64,000 bases of DNA from Chryseobacterium hagamense (GCF_007991455.1 NZ_BJYJ01000008.1:1-64000); one strand, 5' to 3'. Shown: positions 17,074 to 25,747, counted from the stretch's first letter. Made by a program: numbers and translations. The notes: a model not told the origin generated them from the sequence alone.

Positions 17074-17496
17074 GTGTGGTTCAAACCTAAAGGATTTCAT
17101 AAAGTCTTCAAAATGTTTATCAACAATGAAGTTACGGAGAAGAATACCTGGAAAAAACTGCATTGTGATGAATTGCAGGGTTGGCTTGTTTTTGCAGGAT
17201 GCATTGTAAAACCCCGCCCGGACCGCGAAAACCTCGTAATCAGCATTGACGGAAATAACTTCCACAATCTAGATGGTTTTTACTGCACCCTTGGTGAGGA
17301 AATAAACGGAATCGGAGGATACTTCGGCAGGCAGCTGTATGCTTTATACGATTGCTTAAGAGGCGATTTCGGAGTAAAATCAATCCCAGAAATTACTTGA
17401 CATCATCACCAGCGCAGTAGAAAGCTTTTAAAAACAGATTTAAAAAAAATAATAGGTCTGTTTGAAGAATTTGGTATTTCTGTGATTTTAAAGTAA
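17074..17496 (+). pseudogene. Barstar-like immunity gene interrupted by an in-frame TGA
   Basis: The frame (GTG at 17074, or ATG at 17113) encodes WKKLHCDELQGWLVFAGCIV and then a barstar core: VISIDGNNFHNLDGFYCTLG, EEINGIGGYFGRQLYALYD, CLRGDFGVKSIPEIT. A TGA follows at 17398-17400 exactly where barstar-family proteins have a conserved Trp (TGG). After it, the same frame goes on HHHQRSRKLLKTDLKKIIGL and FEEFGISVILK to a TAA at 17494, matching the family's C-terminal helix and last strand. One TGG-to-TGA change therefore inactivates an otherwise whole gene. Barstar homologues inhibit barnase-like RNases; no RNase gene is visible beside it. Confidence 0.8.
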
Positions 17497-17499
17497 AAG

Positions 17500-17520
17500 A
17501 CCCGGTAAAATTTACCGGGT
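17500..17520. terminator. Bidirectional terminator between the barstar relic and the response regulator
   Basis: ACCCGGTAAA and TTTACCGGGT form a symmetric hairpin between converging genes, with a T-rich stretch on the plus side (TATTTTTAA) and a weaker one on the minus side. Confidence 0.8.
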
Positions 17521-17525
17521 TATTT

Positions 17526-18140
17526 TTAATGCATATCATCATAAATCCTTACCAGGTCCACAATATTCTTCACCTGCAGCTTTTCGAATATTTTCTTTTT
17601 ATAGGTGCTGATCGTCGACATTTTAAGATTTAAGCTGTTGGAAATTTCGATATTCCCGTTGCCTTCCGCAAGAAGTTTAAATATCTGAAGTTCTCTCTTT
17701 GAAAGCCTGTCTACGGAGTGACTGTCTGCTGATTGCATGACCAGTTTTTTCATCATGTCTACGGTATAATAATAGCCTTCTTCAAAAACAGCACTGATCG
17801 CGGTAAGAATCTCCTCTTCCGATGCCATTTTATTGAGGTAACCGGCAGCACCTTCTTCCACATACTGGATGCCTACATTTTCATCATATGTTGAAAAGAT
17901 CAGGATTTTAAGCTGCTTCTGCTTTTTTTTAAGTTCTTTGATCATGGCTTTGAAAATACTCTGCGGTATATCAATATCAATAATAAGGAGGTCATAGGCC
18001 CTCTTGGAAACTTTTTCTCTGGTTTCGGTATAAGTTTCCGCAAAATCGATTTCACAGGAATATGGAAGTTTGGTTTCGATTACAAGAGCAGTACCTGTTC
18101 TTACAACATAATGGCCGTCAGCAATAAGTATATTTTTCAT
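17526..18140 (-). CDS. LuxR/NarL-type response regulator (orphan)
   Basis: The protein has 204 aa: an N-terminal receiver (about 1-125) and a C-terminal LuxR-type HTH (about 140-202, LSKRELQIFKLLAEGNGNIE ... TYKKKIFEKLQVKN). The phospho-acceptor is probably D55 in YDLLIIDIDIP, with Pro four residues on as in NarL. The acidic pocket is incomplete: the usual Asp-Asp pair after strand 1 reads D8-G9 (ILIADGH). The conserved Thr/Ser and Lys regions are present (ILIFSTYD, GYLNKM). No histidine kinase is adjacent, so its partner is elsewhere. It should act as a cytoplasmic DNA-binding regulator, and 660 bp of non-coding DNA upstream leaves room for complex control. Confidence 0.9.
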   Translation of the reverse strand: MKNILIADGHYVVRTGTALVIETKLPYSCEIDFAETYTETREKVSKRAYDLLIIDIDIPQSIFKAMIKELKKKQKQLKILIFSTYDENVGIQYVEEGAAGYLNKMASEEEILTAISAVFEEGYYYTVDMMKKLVMQSADSHSVDRLSKRELQIFKLLAEGNGNIEISNSLNLKMSTISTYKKKIFEKLQVKNIVDLVRIYDDMH

Positions 18141-18747
18141 AGTCTAGTTTTTCTCAATAAGATATTCTGTAAAAATGGTTTCCCGCTATGTAGAAAACCA
18201 TTCTTAATTTTATTTACATTTGCATAACAAGTAGCAGACCAAATACCTCATTCTCTATTACAATTATTTATGTGTTTCAGAAGGATTGTCGTATTATCTA
18301 CAGCATTTCTAATCAAAAACTTTCTTTTTTTTAAATAAAAAACCGAAAATATCAGATATTAAAAATGAAATAAAAGTCTATAAAAGCTTTTGTCTATTAA
18401 AGGCTGTAAATAATCTTCAACAAAAATAATACATAAAATACTCACCTGGATGTAGAATTATTACTATGAAAATTTCATAATTTTTTTTCACATTTGTTAA
18501 AAACCGCAAAAAAACAGATGAAAAATCTACTTTAAAAAAAAACTACAGTTAAAATTTACCAGGCCTGAACAATTGCATTTGTCCTGAAAAGCATGGGCAT
18601 ACCCGATTTTACATTTACCGGCACAGTTTTCCTTATCTGATGTATTTTATATAGCTCTGCATTCTTTGCCGGAAGCGGGGTATATCATAAAGAATCCGGA
18701 CAGTCCTTTAAGTTTGAAACCATCTATAATTTCAGGAAAAGTTCCAG
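18141..18747. other. AT-rich gene-free stretch
   Basis: About 600 bp of very AT-rich DNA upstream of the response regulator. The less AT-rich part at 18560-18745 has short open stretches (for example LPEAGYIIKNPDS, plus strand), but stops and phase changes prevent assignment to a family. No repeat or RNA gene was recognised. Confidence 0.4.
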
Positions 18748-18777
18748 CAAAAAAAAGACAGATCAAAAAGATCTGTC
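18748..18777 (-). terminator. Terminator of the mrp-nfu operon
   Basis: GACAGATC (18757-18764) pairs with GATCTGTC (18770-18777). The A run at 18748-18756 is a T run on the minus strand. Confidence 0.88.
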
Positions 18778-18801
18778 TGGGAATATATTTTCTGTAAAGG
18801 T

Positions 18802-19050
18802 CTACTCTACGCTTACGACCCTTTCGATTTCAGGGGCGTGCTGCTTGATGGTATTCTCCACCCCCAGCTTCAGGGTTGAAAAATTCAGGGAGCATCCGGA
18901 GCAGTTCCCCAAGAGCTTTACGTACACCAGGTTGTCCTTTACATCGATCAGCTCGATATCGCCACCGTCCTTGTTCAGGAACGGCCTGATGCTTTCCAGG
19001 GCTTCCATCACTCTCGTTACGGTATCTTCGTGTGCTATATTTGTTTCCAT
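18802..19050 (-). CDS. NifU C-terminal domain (Nfu-type) Fe-S carrier
   Basis: The protein has 82 aa, a stand-alone Nfu domain. RPFLNKDGGDIELIDVKDN is the conserved first half, and GNCSGCSLNFSTLKLGVE carries the CxxC pair that binds a shared [4Fe-4S] cluster between two subunits. It starts 40 bp after the Mrp/ApbC-type ATPase on the same strand. Together they suggest an iron-sulfur cluster carrier step that supplies target apoproteins. The short length means there is no A-type or NifU N-terminal scaffold. Confidence 0.95.
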   Translation of the reverse strand: METNIAHEDTVTRVMEALESIRPFLNKDGGDIELIDVKDNLVYVKLLGNCSGCSLNFSTLKLGVENTIKQHAPEIERVVSVE

Positions 19051-19090
19051 ATTTTTCAGTTCAATTCGGTTTTCAAAGGGGAAGGATGGA

Positions 19091-20197
19091 TTATTTTGCT
19101 TTTGGCGAGCATCCTGCCATTGTTGTAATTTTTACAGCTTCCGTCGGCGGAAGGTTTTTATTTCTTTCGACCAGGCTTTCTATCATCTGACGAGCCGTTT
19201 CGGTATAGATTTCTGCGATTTTGGAATTTTCCTGCAAAGCTGCCGGTCTTCCGACATCCCCTGCTTCACGGATGCTCTGGATCAATGGAATTTCACCCAA
19301 TACCGGAATACCAAGGTCATCTGCCAGATACTGGGCTCCCTGTTGCCCGAAAATATAATATTTGTTTTCCGGCAGTTCTTCCGGGGTAAAATAGGCCATA
19401 TTCTCAATAAGGCCCAATACCGGAATATTAATACTTTCCATCTGGAACATAGCGATTCCCTTTCTTACGTCGGCTAAAGCTACATGCTGAGGCGTACTTA
19501 CGATCACTGCACCGGTTACCGGCACCTCCTGAATGATGGATAAGTGGATATCTCCCGTTCCCGGCGGAAGATCAATCAGTAAAAAATCAAGCTCACCCCA
19601 TGCCGCATCACGGATCATCTGGTTCAATGCTTTGGAAGCCATCGGGCCTCTCCACACGACTGCCTGGTTAGCTCCTGAGAAATAACCGATCGAAAGCATT
19701 TTCACCCCATAATTCTCAACGGGCTTCATCAGGCTTTTTCCGTTCACTTCTACAGAGATCGGCTTTTCCCCTTCCGTGTCGAACATGGTTGGAACAGACG
19801 GACCATAGATATCGGCATCCAGCAATCCTACTTTAAATCCCATTTTGGCTAAAGTAACCGCCATGTTGGCCGCAACCGTAGATTTTCCAACCCCTCCTTT
19901 ACCGGAAGCAATGGCGATAATATTCTGAATCCCGGGGATCTGCTTCCCTTTGATCTGACTCTGCTGGATTTCACTCGGTTCCGGAGAAACGATCTTTAAC
20001 TTAAGATTCACTTCTTCCCCGAATTCACTGGCAAAAGCCTGCTTCATGGCGGCTTCCAGTTTTTTCTTTTCGTGCATGGCCGGAGAGTGCGCCGTCATGT
20101 CTATATATACGTCAGCGCCCATGATCTGCAGGTTGTTCACCAAATCATCAACTTCTATTTCCCTGAGGAAATCCTGAACCTTTTCTTTCGTCAACAT
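19091..20197 (-). CDS. Mrp/NBP35-family Fe-S cluster carrier ATPase
   Basis: The protein has 368 aa. An N-terminal MIP18-like (DUF59) region (about 1-75) is followed by a P-loop of the deviant Walker type (IASGKGGVGKSTVAANMA, residues 97-114) and LLDADIYGPSVPTMF. Proteins of this family carry [4Fe-4S] clusters on a CxxC pair near the C-terminus. Here the corresponding stretch reads ENMAYFTPEELPENKYYIFG without the CxxC; a single Cys remains in TMAGCSPKAK at the end. That replacement is, to my knowledge, shared by Bacteroidetes homologues and may indicate another way of holding the cluster. The downstream nfu gene may provide the cysteines. Confidence 0.93.
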   Translation of the reverse strand: MLTKEKVQDFLREIEVDDLVNNLQIMGADVYIDMTAHSPAMHEKKKLEAAMKQAFASEFGEEVNLKLKIVSPEPSEIQQSQIKGKQIPGIQNIIAIASGKGGVGKSTVAANMAVTLAKMGFKVGLLDADIYGPSVPTMFDTEGEKPISVEVNGKSLMKPVENYGVKMLSIGYFSGANQAVVWRGPMASKALNQMIRDAAWGELDFLLIDLPPGTGDIHLSIIQEVPVTGAVIVSTPQHVALADVRKGIAMFQMESINIPVLGLIENMAYFTPEELPENKYYIFGQQGAQYLADDLGIPVLGEIPLIQSIREAGDVGRPAALQENSKIAEIYTETARQMIESLVERNKNLPPTEAVKITTMAGCSPKAK

Positions 20198-20216
20198 AAA
20201 CTAAATAAATTGTTTA

Positions 20217-20224
20217 CAAATTTA
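20217..20224 (-). promoter_or_regulatory. -7 promoter box of mrp-nfu
   Basis: Minus-strand TAAATTTG matches TAnnTTTG, 19 bp before the mrp start. No -33 element at the usual distance. Confidence 0.4.
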
Positions 20225-20273
20225 CGTAATTTTTAGCTATTTAGAATAAGTAAAAGGACTGATAGATATTTTC

Positions 20274-20304
20274 TTTTGTGAAAACGAATTTTATAGTACT
20301 TTAG
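20274..20304 (+). promoter_or_regulatory. Promoter of the GH92 gene
   Basis: TTTTG (20274-20278) is followed after 18 bp by TACTTTAG (20297-20304), one mismatch from the flavobacterial -7 consensus, 20 bp before the ATG. Confidence 0.45.
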
Positions 20305-20324
20305 GGGAATTTTAATTTCTATTT

Positions 20325-23135
20325 ATGAAAAGAGTATTCCTCATTCTTTTTGGGATGGTTGCCCATAGTCTGTTCTCACAGAATTATTCGCAGTATGTAA
20401 ACCCGTTTATCGGGACGGGTGGCCACGGACATACCTTTCCGGGAGCCATTGTGCCTTTCGGAATGGTACAGCTTTCTCCCGATACGAGGATCGACGGAAG
20501 CTGGGACGGCTGCAGCGGTTACCACTACTCCGATTCCGTGATCTACGGATTTTCCCATACCCACCTCAACGGAACGGGTGTTTCGGATTACGGCGATATC
20601 ATGCTGATGCCAACGATGGGAAAACCGGGACTGACTCCGAAAGAATATTCATCCTCATTTTCACATAAAAACGAAAAAGCTTCTGCTGGATTTTATTCCG
20701 TAAAACTGGATAAGCATAATATTGATGTCCGTTTAACTACAACCAAAAGAGTCGGTTACCACGAATACACTTTTAATAATGCGGGAACTGCCAATATTAT
20801 TATAGACCTGAATCACAGGGATAAATTATTAGAGGGTGAAGTAAAAATTATCGATGACAAAACCATCGAAGTTTTCCGCAGAAGTGAGGCCTGGGCTACA
20901 AACCAATACATCTACGCCAGAATTGAGTTTTCAAAACCTTTGAAAATTTCAAAAGTACGAAGAGCTGGGAAAAGCACAGACCGGAGTGAAGCAATATTTG
21001 ACGGAAACGAAATAGCTTTAGCTTTTTCAGCCAATGTAAAGAAAGGAGAAAAAATCAGTGTAAAAGTGGCCATTTCACCGACAGGCTACGAAGGCGCCGG
21101 AAAAAATATGCTGGCAGAAGGAATCTCCAACGATTTCGAGTCGGTAAGAAAACAGGCTGTGGCCGACTGGAATAAAGAATTGTCTAAAATCGAAATTAAA
21201 TCTTCCGATAAAGATAAACTCACCGTCTTTTATACGGCGATGTATCACGTGTTCACCCAGCCGAATATCAATATGGATGTCGACGGGAAATACCGGGGCC
21301 GCGATAATAAATTTTATATGGCTAAGGATTTCGGTTACTATTCGGTGTTCTCGCTTTGGGATACTTTCCGGGGGGCGCATCCTTTAATGACTTTGATTGA
21401 CCGTAAAAGAACGGCCGATTTTATTAATACGTTTATCAAACAATACGAACAGGGCGGAAAGCTGCCGGTATGGGAACTCGCTTCCAACGAAACCGAGTGT
21501 ATGATCGGGTACCATTCGGTTTCCGTGATTGCCGATGCCATGGCCAAAGGAATTACCGGGTTCGATTATGAAAAAGCTTTTGAAGCCTCCAAGCATTCGG
21601 CCATGCTGGATATTTTCGGTCTGAATGCCTATAAACAGAACAATTTCATCAGCATCGACGATGAGCACGAGAGCGTTTCCAAAACCGTGGAATATGCATA
21701 CGACGACTGGTGCATCGCCCAGATGGCTAAAATTTTAGGCAAAAAAGAAGATTACCGGTATTTCATGAAGCGTTCCCAGAACTGGAAGAACCTGTACAAC
21801 CCGAAAAACGGATTCATGCAGCCGAGAAAAAACGGAAACTGGTATGAGCCTTTCGAACCCAGAGAAGTAAACAACAATTACACGGAAGGAAATTCGTGGC
21901 ACTACTCCTACTCCGTTCAGCAGGATATTCCGGGACTGATTGCCGCCCATGGCGGGAAGGAAAAATTCGAGCAGTTCATTGATGCTATTTTTGCCGCACC
22001 GGATAAGACCACCGGCCGCGAGCAGGTAGATATCACCGGACTGATCGGGCAGTATGCCCAGGGGAATGAGCCGAGCCATCACATCGCTTATCTGTACAAC
22101 TATGTGGGAAAACCGGAAAAAACGGATGCTAAAATAAAATTCATCCTGGATAACTATTATAAAAATGCACCGGACGGGCTGATCGGAAATGAAGACTGCG
22201 GCCAGATGAGTGCCTGGTATATTTTAAGCGCGATGGGAATTTATGCCGTGACTCCCGGATTACCCGAATGGCAGACGACTAAGCCTTACTTTGATGAGGT
22301 TAAAATTCATCTGGAAAACGGAACGACCAGAACCATCACAAAAAATACGGGGAGAGAAGAACTGAAAAAGTTAGGTTTTGAAAATGCAAAATCTTTCAAA
22401 GATTTTAAGTATGATGAACTCACGGCTTCTCCGGTAATCGCTGCAGCCAGAATTTTTGACCTTAATACCAAAGTGGAAATCACCGCACTGAATCCTGAGG
22501 ACAAAATTTATTACATGACCCTGGATGAAGGTGATGCCAACGTAAGAAAAACATTTACCGCCTACAAAGGTCCGTTTACGATCATGAAAACAACCCAGGT
22601 TTCTGCTTATGCGGAAAGAAACGGTGAGAAAAGTTCCGTGGTGACCGCCAGCTTCAACAGAAGACCGAATAACTGGGACATCACGGTAAATTCAACCCCT
22701 ACTCCACAGTATACGGCCAGCGGAAAGCTTTCTTTAATTGACGGCATCAACGGAGATGCCAACTGGAGGAAAGGCGAATGGCTGGGCTACCAGGGACAGA
22801 CCTTTGAAGCGGTAATTGATATGAAATCGCCTCAGGAGATTACCCATCTTTCCTCCACTTACCTGCAGGACAGCCGTGCATGGATTTTAATGCCAAAGAA
22901 AGTGGAATATTATGTTTCCAACAACGGGAAAGATTTCATTCTGCTGAAAACCGTAGACAATACTCTGGATCCGAAAGATGAAACGCCTCAGTTAAAAGAT
23001 TTCTCCACCGATGTGTTACCGGCGCAGGCCCGTTATGTAAAAGTGAAAGCCTACCATTTCGGCAAACTTCCGGCATGGCACCAGGGAGCAGGCGGTGATG
23101 CTTACATCTTTATTGATGAGATTTCTGTGAAATAA
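20325..23135 (+). CDS. GH92-family alpha-mannosidase with C-terminal discoidin-like domain
   Basis: The protein has 936 aa with a signal peptide (MKRVFLILFGMVAHSLFSQ). GH92 signatures follow at once: VNPFIGTGGHGHTFPGAIVP, FGMVQLSPDTR, GYHYSDSVIYGFSHTHLNGT. The catalytic (alpha/alpha)6 barrel contains FSLWDTFRGAHPLMTL, GNSWHYSYSVQQDIPGL, GNEPSHHIAYLYNY and GNEDCGQMSAWYILSAMG. The C-terminal 140 residues resemble an F5/8 type C sugar-binding domain (VEYYVSNNGKDF, ARYVKVKAYHFG). GH92 enzymes are Ca-dependent exo-alpha-mannosidases, mostly alpha-1,2, that trim N-glycans or mannans; the exact linkage cannot be read here. No SusCD pair is adjacent, so it is not in a classical polysaccharide utilisation locus. 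Own promoter and terminator. Confidence 0.95.
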   Translation: MKRVFLILFGMVAHSLFSQNYSQYVNPFIGTGGHGHTFPGAIVPFGMVQLSPDTRIDGSWDGCSGYHYSDSVIYGFSHTHLNGTGVSDYGDIMLMPTMGKPGLTPKEYSSSFSHKNEKASAGFYSVKLDKHNIDVRLTTTKRVGYHEYTFNNAGTANIIIDLNHRDKLLEGEVKIIDDKTIEVFRRSEAWATNQYIYARIEFSKPLKISKVRRAGKSTDRSEAIFDGNEIALAFSANVKKGEKISVKVAISPTGYEGAGKNMLAEGISNDFESVRKQAVADWNKELSKIEIKSSDKDKLTVFYTAMYHVFTQPNINMDVDGKYRGRDNKFYMAKDFGYYSVFSLWDTFRGAHPLMTLIDRKRTADFINTFIKQYEQGGKLPVWELASNETECMIGYHSVSVIADAMAKGITGFDYEKAFEASKHSAMLDIFGLNAYKQNNFISIDDEHESVSKTVEYAYDDWCIAQMAKILGKKEDYRYFMKRSQNWKNLYNPKNGFMQPRKNGNWYEPFEPREVNNNYTEGNSWHYSYSVQQDIPGLIAAHGGKEKFEQFIDAIFAAPDKTTGREQVDITGLIGQYAQGNEPSHHIAYLYNYVGKPEKTDAKIKFILDNYYKNAPDGLIGNEDCGQMSAWYILSAMGIYAVTPGLPEWQTTKPYFDEVKIHLENGTTRTITKNTGREELKKLGFENAKSFKDFKYDELTASPVIAAARIFDLNTKVEITALNPEDKIYYMTLDEGDANVRKTFTAYKGPFTIMKTTQVSAYAERNGEKSSVVTASFNRRPNNWDITVNSTPTPQYTASGKLSLIDGINGDANWRKGEWLGYQGQTFEAVIDMKSPQEITHLSSTYLQDSRAWILMPKKVEYYVSNNGKDFILLKTVDNTLDPKDETPQLKDFSTDVLPAQARYVKVKAYHFGKLPAWHQGAGGDAYIFIDEISVK

Positions 23136-23157
23136 TCTGATTTTACAATGATAAAAT

Positions 23158-23188
23158 AACCCTCCGGCATTGCCGGAGGGTTTTGTTT
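23158..23188 (+). terminator. Terminator of the GH92 gene
   Basis: AACCCTCCGGCA (23158-23169) pairs with TGCCGGAGGGTT (23171-23182), followed by TTGTTTTG. Confidence 0.9.
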
Positions 23189-23303
23189 TGTACAGTTTGG
23201 TGATTTCACTCTTTCAGGACTCTTTATATTTATTTCGACTTATACATCAGGCTGCACTTGATGCTGTTGACCGCGCCCTTTCAGCTCTTTATCCGGTTTC
23301 GCA

Positions 23304-24026
23304 TTAATTTTCAATCACCATCTTTTCCGCCCAGTTCAGCCCGGCCGGCAATTCCCTTTCGGAAAATTCGATGTGGATGACCCTTCTTCTGTTGCCGTTG
23401 GTGGTTCGGTTGGAAGCATGCAGGATCAGGGGCTTCATGATCATGATTCCACCTTTTTCAACGGGGCAGATTTCTTCGGTTTCCTTAGACCAATCGATGG
23501 TCTCGGGCCGGTAAATTCCTTTGGCATGGGATCCGGGAACCACTTTCAGGGCACCGTTGTTTTCATCTGTGTCATCAAGATGGATCCGGATGGTGTATAT
23601 GTTTTCCAAAATATCCAAAGGTGGCTGAACGGCAAACCGGCTCTGCCTGGCAGTCCAGGGGCCGAATCCTTCCATTGGCTTTTTCTGGTCTACCGAAATA
23701 GTCAGGTCCTGATGATAGGCTACGTACCAGTTGGAGGTTTCAGGCTTATCAAAGTAAATGCTTTTCACCACAAAATACCGGTCCCCGAACCTCTCTCTGA
23801 TCACCGTTTTCATCTTTTCATTAAAAATCAGATCCCGCAGTCCGGGAATTTCCTTTAAAAACTGCCGGATGGCAAACAGGTCTTCCGATTTCCTGAAGGT
23901 TTCCTTTGAAGAATCCGTATTTCGGATTACCTCACTGATTCTTTGAATTTCATTATCGGAGAAGATCCGGTTGATGACGGTGAAGCCATTTTCCGCAATC
24001 GTATTTTTATGGTATTGTGAATTCAC
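23304..24026 (-). CDS. Phytanoyl-CoA dioxygenase (PhyH) family protein
   Basis: The protein has 240 aa with the Fe(II)/2-oxoglutarate oxygenase triad: H105-x-D107 in YHQDLTI and H203 in LILHASNRT. An Arg cluster for 2-oxoglutarate (NRRRVIHIEF) lies about ten residues on. VVPGSHAKG is also typical of PhyH. The substrate is unknown; bacterial members hydroxylate small metabolites as often as lipids. It is the last gene of a three-gene minus-strand unit, 6 bp after the SecD-head protein. Confidence 0.9.
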   Translation of the reverse strand: MNSQYHKNTIAENGFTVINRIFSDNEIQRISEVIRNTDSSKETFRKSEDLFAIRQFLKEIPGLRDLIFNEKMKTVIRERFGDRYFVVKSIYFDKPETSNWYVAYHQDLTISVDQKKPMEGFGPWTARQSRFAVQPPLDILENIYTIRIHLDDTDENNGALKVVPGSHAKGIYRPETIDWSKETEEICPVEKGGIMIMKPLILHASNRTTNGNRRRVIHIEFSERELPAGLNWAEKMVIEN

Positions 24027-24032
24027 TGGATT

Positions 24033-24491
24033 TTATTTACTCAGGTCCGATGTCCCGTTATTTTTTGCCAAACTGATGATTTCATCAATTTCCGCCTCCG
24101 TAAAATTCCCGCTGATCTGAACTTTCCCATCCGGAATCGGGTTGATAACGAGCGGTGCGGAAATTAATTTTCCATTCAGCACAATGGCAATAGGCTTAGC
24201 AATATTTTTCCTGGTTAATTTTTTAAATTTCTTTGCACCGGCTTCTGTAAGTACAATGTCAATAACATACAGATCAAGTTCGTTTTTATGCTTTTTTACG
24301 GATGAAATTTCTTTTGTTGAAATTCCGGCGTTGGGCGACAACTTCAGATCTTTTAGCCCGGTCTTCTGCGAATCATAATCAATAACCTCGTAAAATCCGG
24401 GTTCCCTGTCGGTGAGTACCGGTTCTTCTCTTGCCTGGGCCAATAAATTCACAGACATGAAAAGAACCACTATTTTAAATAATGCTTTCAT
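24033..24491 (-). CDS. Exported stand-alone SecD P1-head-like domain protein
   Basis: The protein has 152 aa with a signal peptide (MKALFKIVVLFMSVNLLAQA). The rest matches only the periplasmic P1 head of SecD: IVLTEAGAKKFKKLTRKNIA, KPIAIVLNGKLISAPLVINP and VQISGNFTEAEIDEIISLAK. In SecD this region sits between transmembrane helices and helps preproteins leave the Sec channel; here it is cut free and secreted to the periplasm. It lies between the symporter (5 bp gap) and PhyH (6 bp gap). Its role is not known; a substrate-binding or chaperone-like use is a guess. Confidence 0.85.
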   Translation of the reverse strand: MKALFKIVVLFMSVNLLAQAREEPVLTDREPGFYEVIDYDSQKTGLKDLKLSPNAGISTKEISSVKKHKNELDLYVIDIVLTEAGAKKFKKLTRKNIAKPIAIVLNGKLISAPLVINPIPDGKVQISGNFTEAEIDEIISLAKNNGTSDLSK

Positions 24492-24496
24492 GAGAT

Positions 24497-25747
24497 TTAT
24501 AAGTTTCCGCCGTGGTTATCCAGCTGGCCTTCCCATTTGGAAACGGCTGAGGTAGCCAGGGCATTCCCCAACACATTGGTCATGCTTCTTCCCATATCGC
24601 AGAAATGGTCGATCGGCAGGATCAGGGCAATCCCTTCCGGCGGAATTCCGAACATGGAACAGGTAGCTACGATGATTACCAGGGAAGCTCTCGGTACACC
24701 GGCAATTCCTTTGGACGTCAGCATCAGTACCAGAAGCATCGTGATCTGCTGTCCGAGGGTCATCTCAATCCCGTAGATCTGGGCGATGAAAATCGAAGCA
24801 AAAGTCATATACATCATGCTCCCGTCAAGATTAAAAGAATAACCCAGCGGTAAAATGAAAGATACGACCCGGTTATTGCATCCGAATCGCTCCAGCTCTT
24901 CCACGAGTTTCGGGAAAACCGCCTCGGAACTGGTTGTGGAAAAAGCAATCAGTAAAGGTTCTTTAATTCTTCTCAGCAATTCAAAAAGGCGGTTGCCTAA
25001 AATCATGTAGCCGACCAACAACAGGACGAGCCAGAGAATGCCTAAGGCAAAGAAGAAATCCCTCAGATAGATCGCATAGACTTTAAATATCTCAAAGCCG
25101 TTGGTGGCAACGACTGCGGCAATGGCCCCCAAAACACCCAGCGGTGCAAACCACATGATGTAACCGACCATTTTAAGGATTCCGTGTGCTACGATATCAA
25201 ATAATTTAATGACCGGCTGAGAATACTCTTCCCCCATATTGGCCAGGGCAATCCCGAACATAATGGAAAACACGACGATCTGCAGTACCTCATTGGTGGC
25301 AAATGCTTCAAATATACTTTTAGGAATAATATGCTTGACAAAATCTTCCAGGGAAAACCCTTTGCTGGTTTTCAGCAGTTCTTCGGCAGAGGCTGCATCC
25401 TGGATCGGAAGCTTGGTCACATGGCCGGGCTCCAGCCAGTTGACGAGCATCAGACCGATGAAAAGGGAAATCAGGGAAGCGGAGATGAACCACAGCATGG
25501 CTTTTGTGCCTACCCTTCCGATCATCTTGATATCGCTCATTTTGGCGATCCCCACTACCAGCGTGGTAAACACCAACGGGGCAATGATCATCTGGACCAG
25601 GCGGATGAAAACCGTTCCTAAAAGTTTGATGTTCCTGGAAAAAGATTCCGCGCTTTCCGGATAGCTTACATGTACCAGTCCGCCGATTCCGACGCCCAGA
25701 ACAAGCGCGATAATAATGGCAATAAACAGTTTATTTTGTCCTTTCAT
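24497..25747 (-). CDS. Dicarboxylate/amino acid:cation symporter (DAACS family)
   Basis: The protein has 416 aa and about eight membrane segments plus two re-entrant loops, as in GltPh/GltP. Key motifs are the serine-rich hairpin AFSTTSSEAVFPKLVEE and the TM7 signature SFNLDGSMMYMTFASIFIAQ. The last region shows GVPRASLVIIVATCSMFGIP and DHFCDMGRSMTNVLGNALA. It imports glutamate, aspartate or C4-dicarboxylates with Na+ or H+; the DHFCDMGR...N pattern fits the C-terminal substrate site, but amino acid versus dicarboxylate cannot be decided. It is the first gene of the unit with the SecD-head and PhyH genes. Confidence 0.94.
   Translation of the reverse strand: MKGQNKLFIAIIIALVLGVGIGGLVHVSYPESAESFSRNIKLLGTVFIRLVQMIIAPLVFTTLVVGIAKMSDIKMIGRVGTKAMLWFISASLISLFIGLMLVNWLEPGHVTKLPIQDAASAEELLKTSKGFSLEDFVKHIIPKSIFEAFATNEVLQIVVFSIMFGIALANMGEEYSQPVIKLFDIVAHGILKMVGYIMWFAPLGVLGAIAAVVATNGFEIFKVYAIYLRDFFFALGILWLVLLLVGYMILGNRLFELLRRIKEPLLIAFSTTSSEAVFPKLVEELERFGCNNRVVSFILPLGYSFNLDGSMMYMTFASIFIAQIYGIEMTLGQQITMLLVLMLTSKGIAGVPRASLVIIVATCSMFGIPPEGIALILPIDHFCDMGRSMTNVLGNALATSAVSKWEGQLDNHGGNL

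Noticed and set aside
16996-17265. 89-codon minus-strand frame opposite the barstar relic
   Set aside because: It is mostly antisense to the barstar frame, which has family motifs; the short tail outside it (TDFKVAYKGGRND) has no recognised family.
18560-18745. Possible gene relic upstream of the Nfu terminator
   Set aside because: Short open stretches occur but no phase gives a family-like sequence on either strand.
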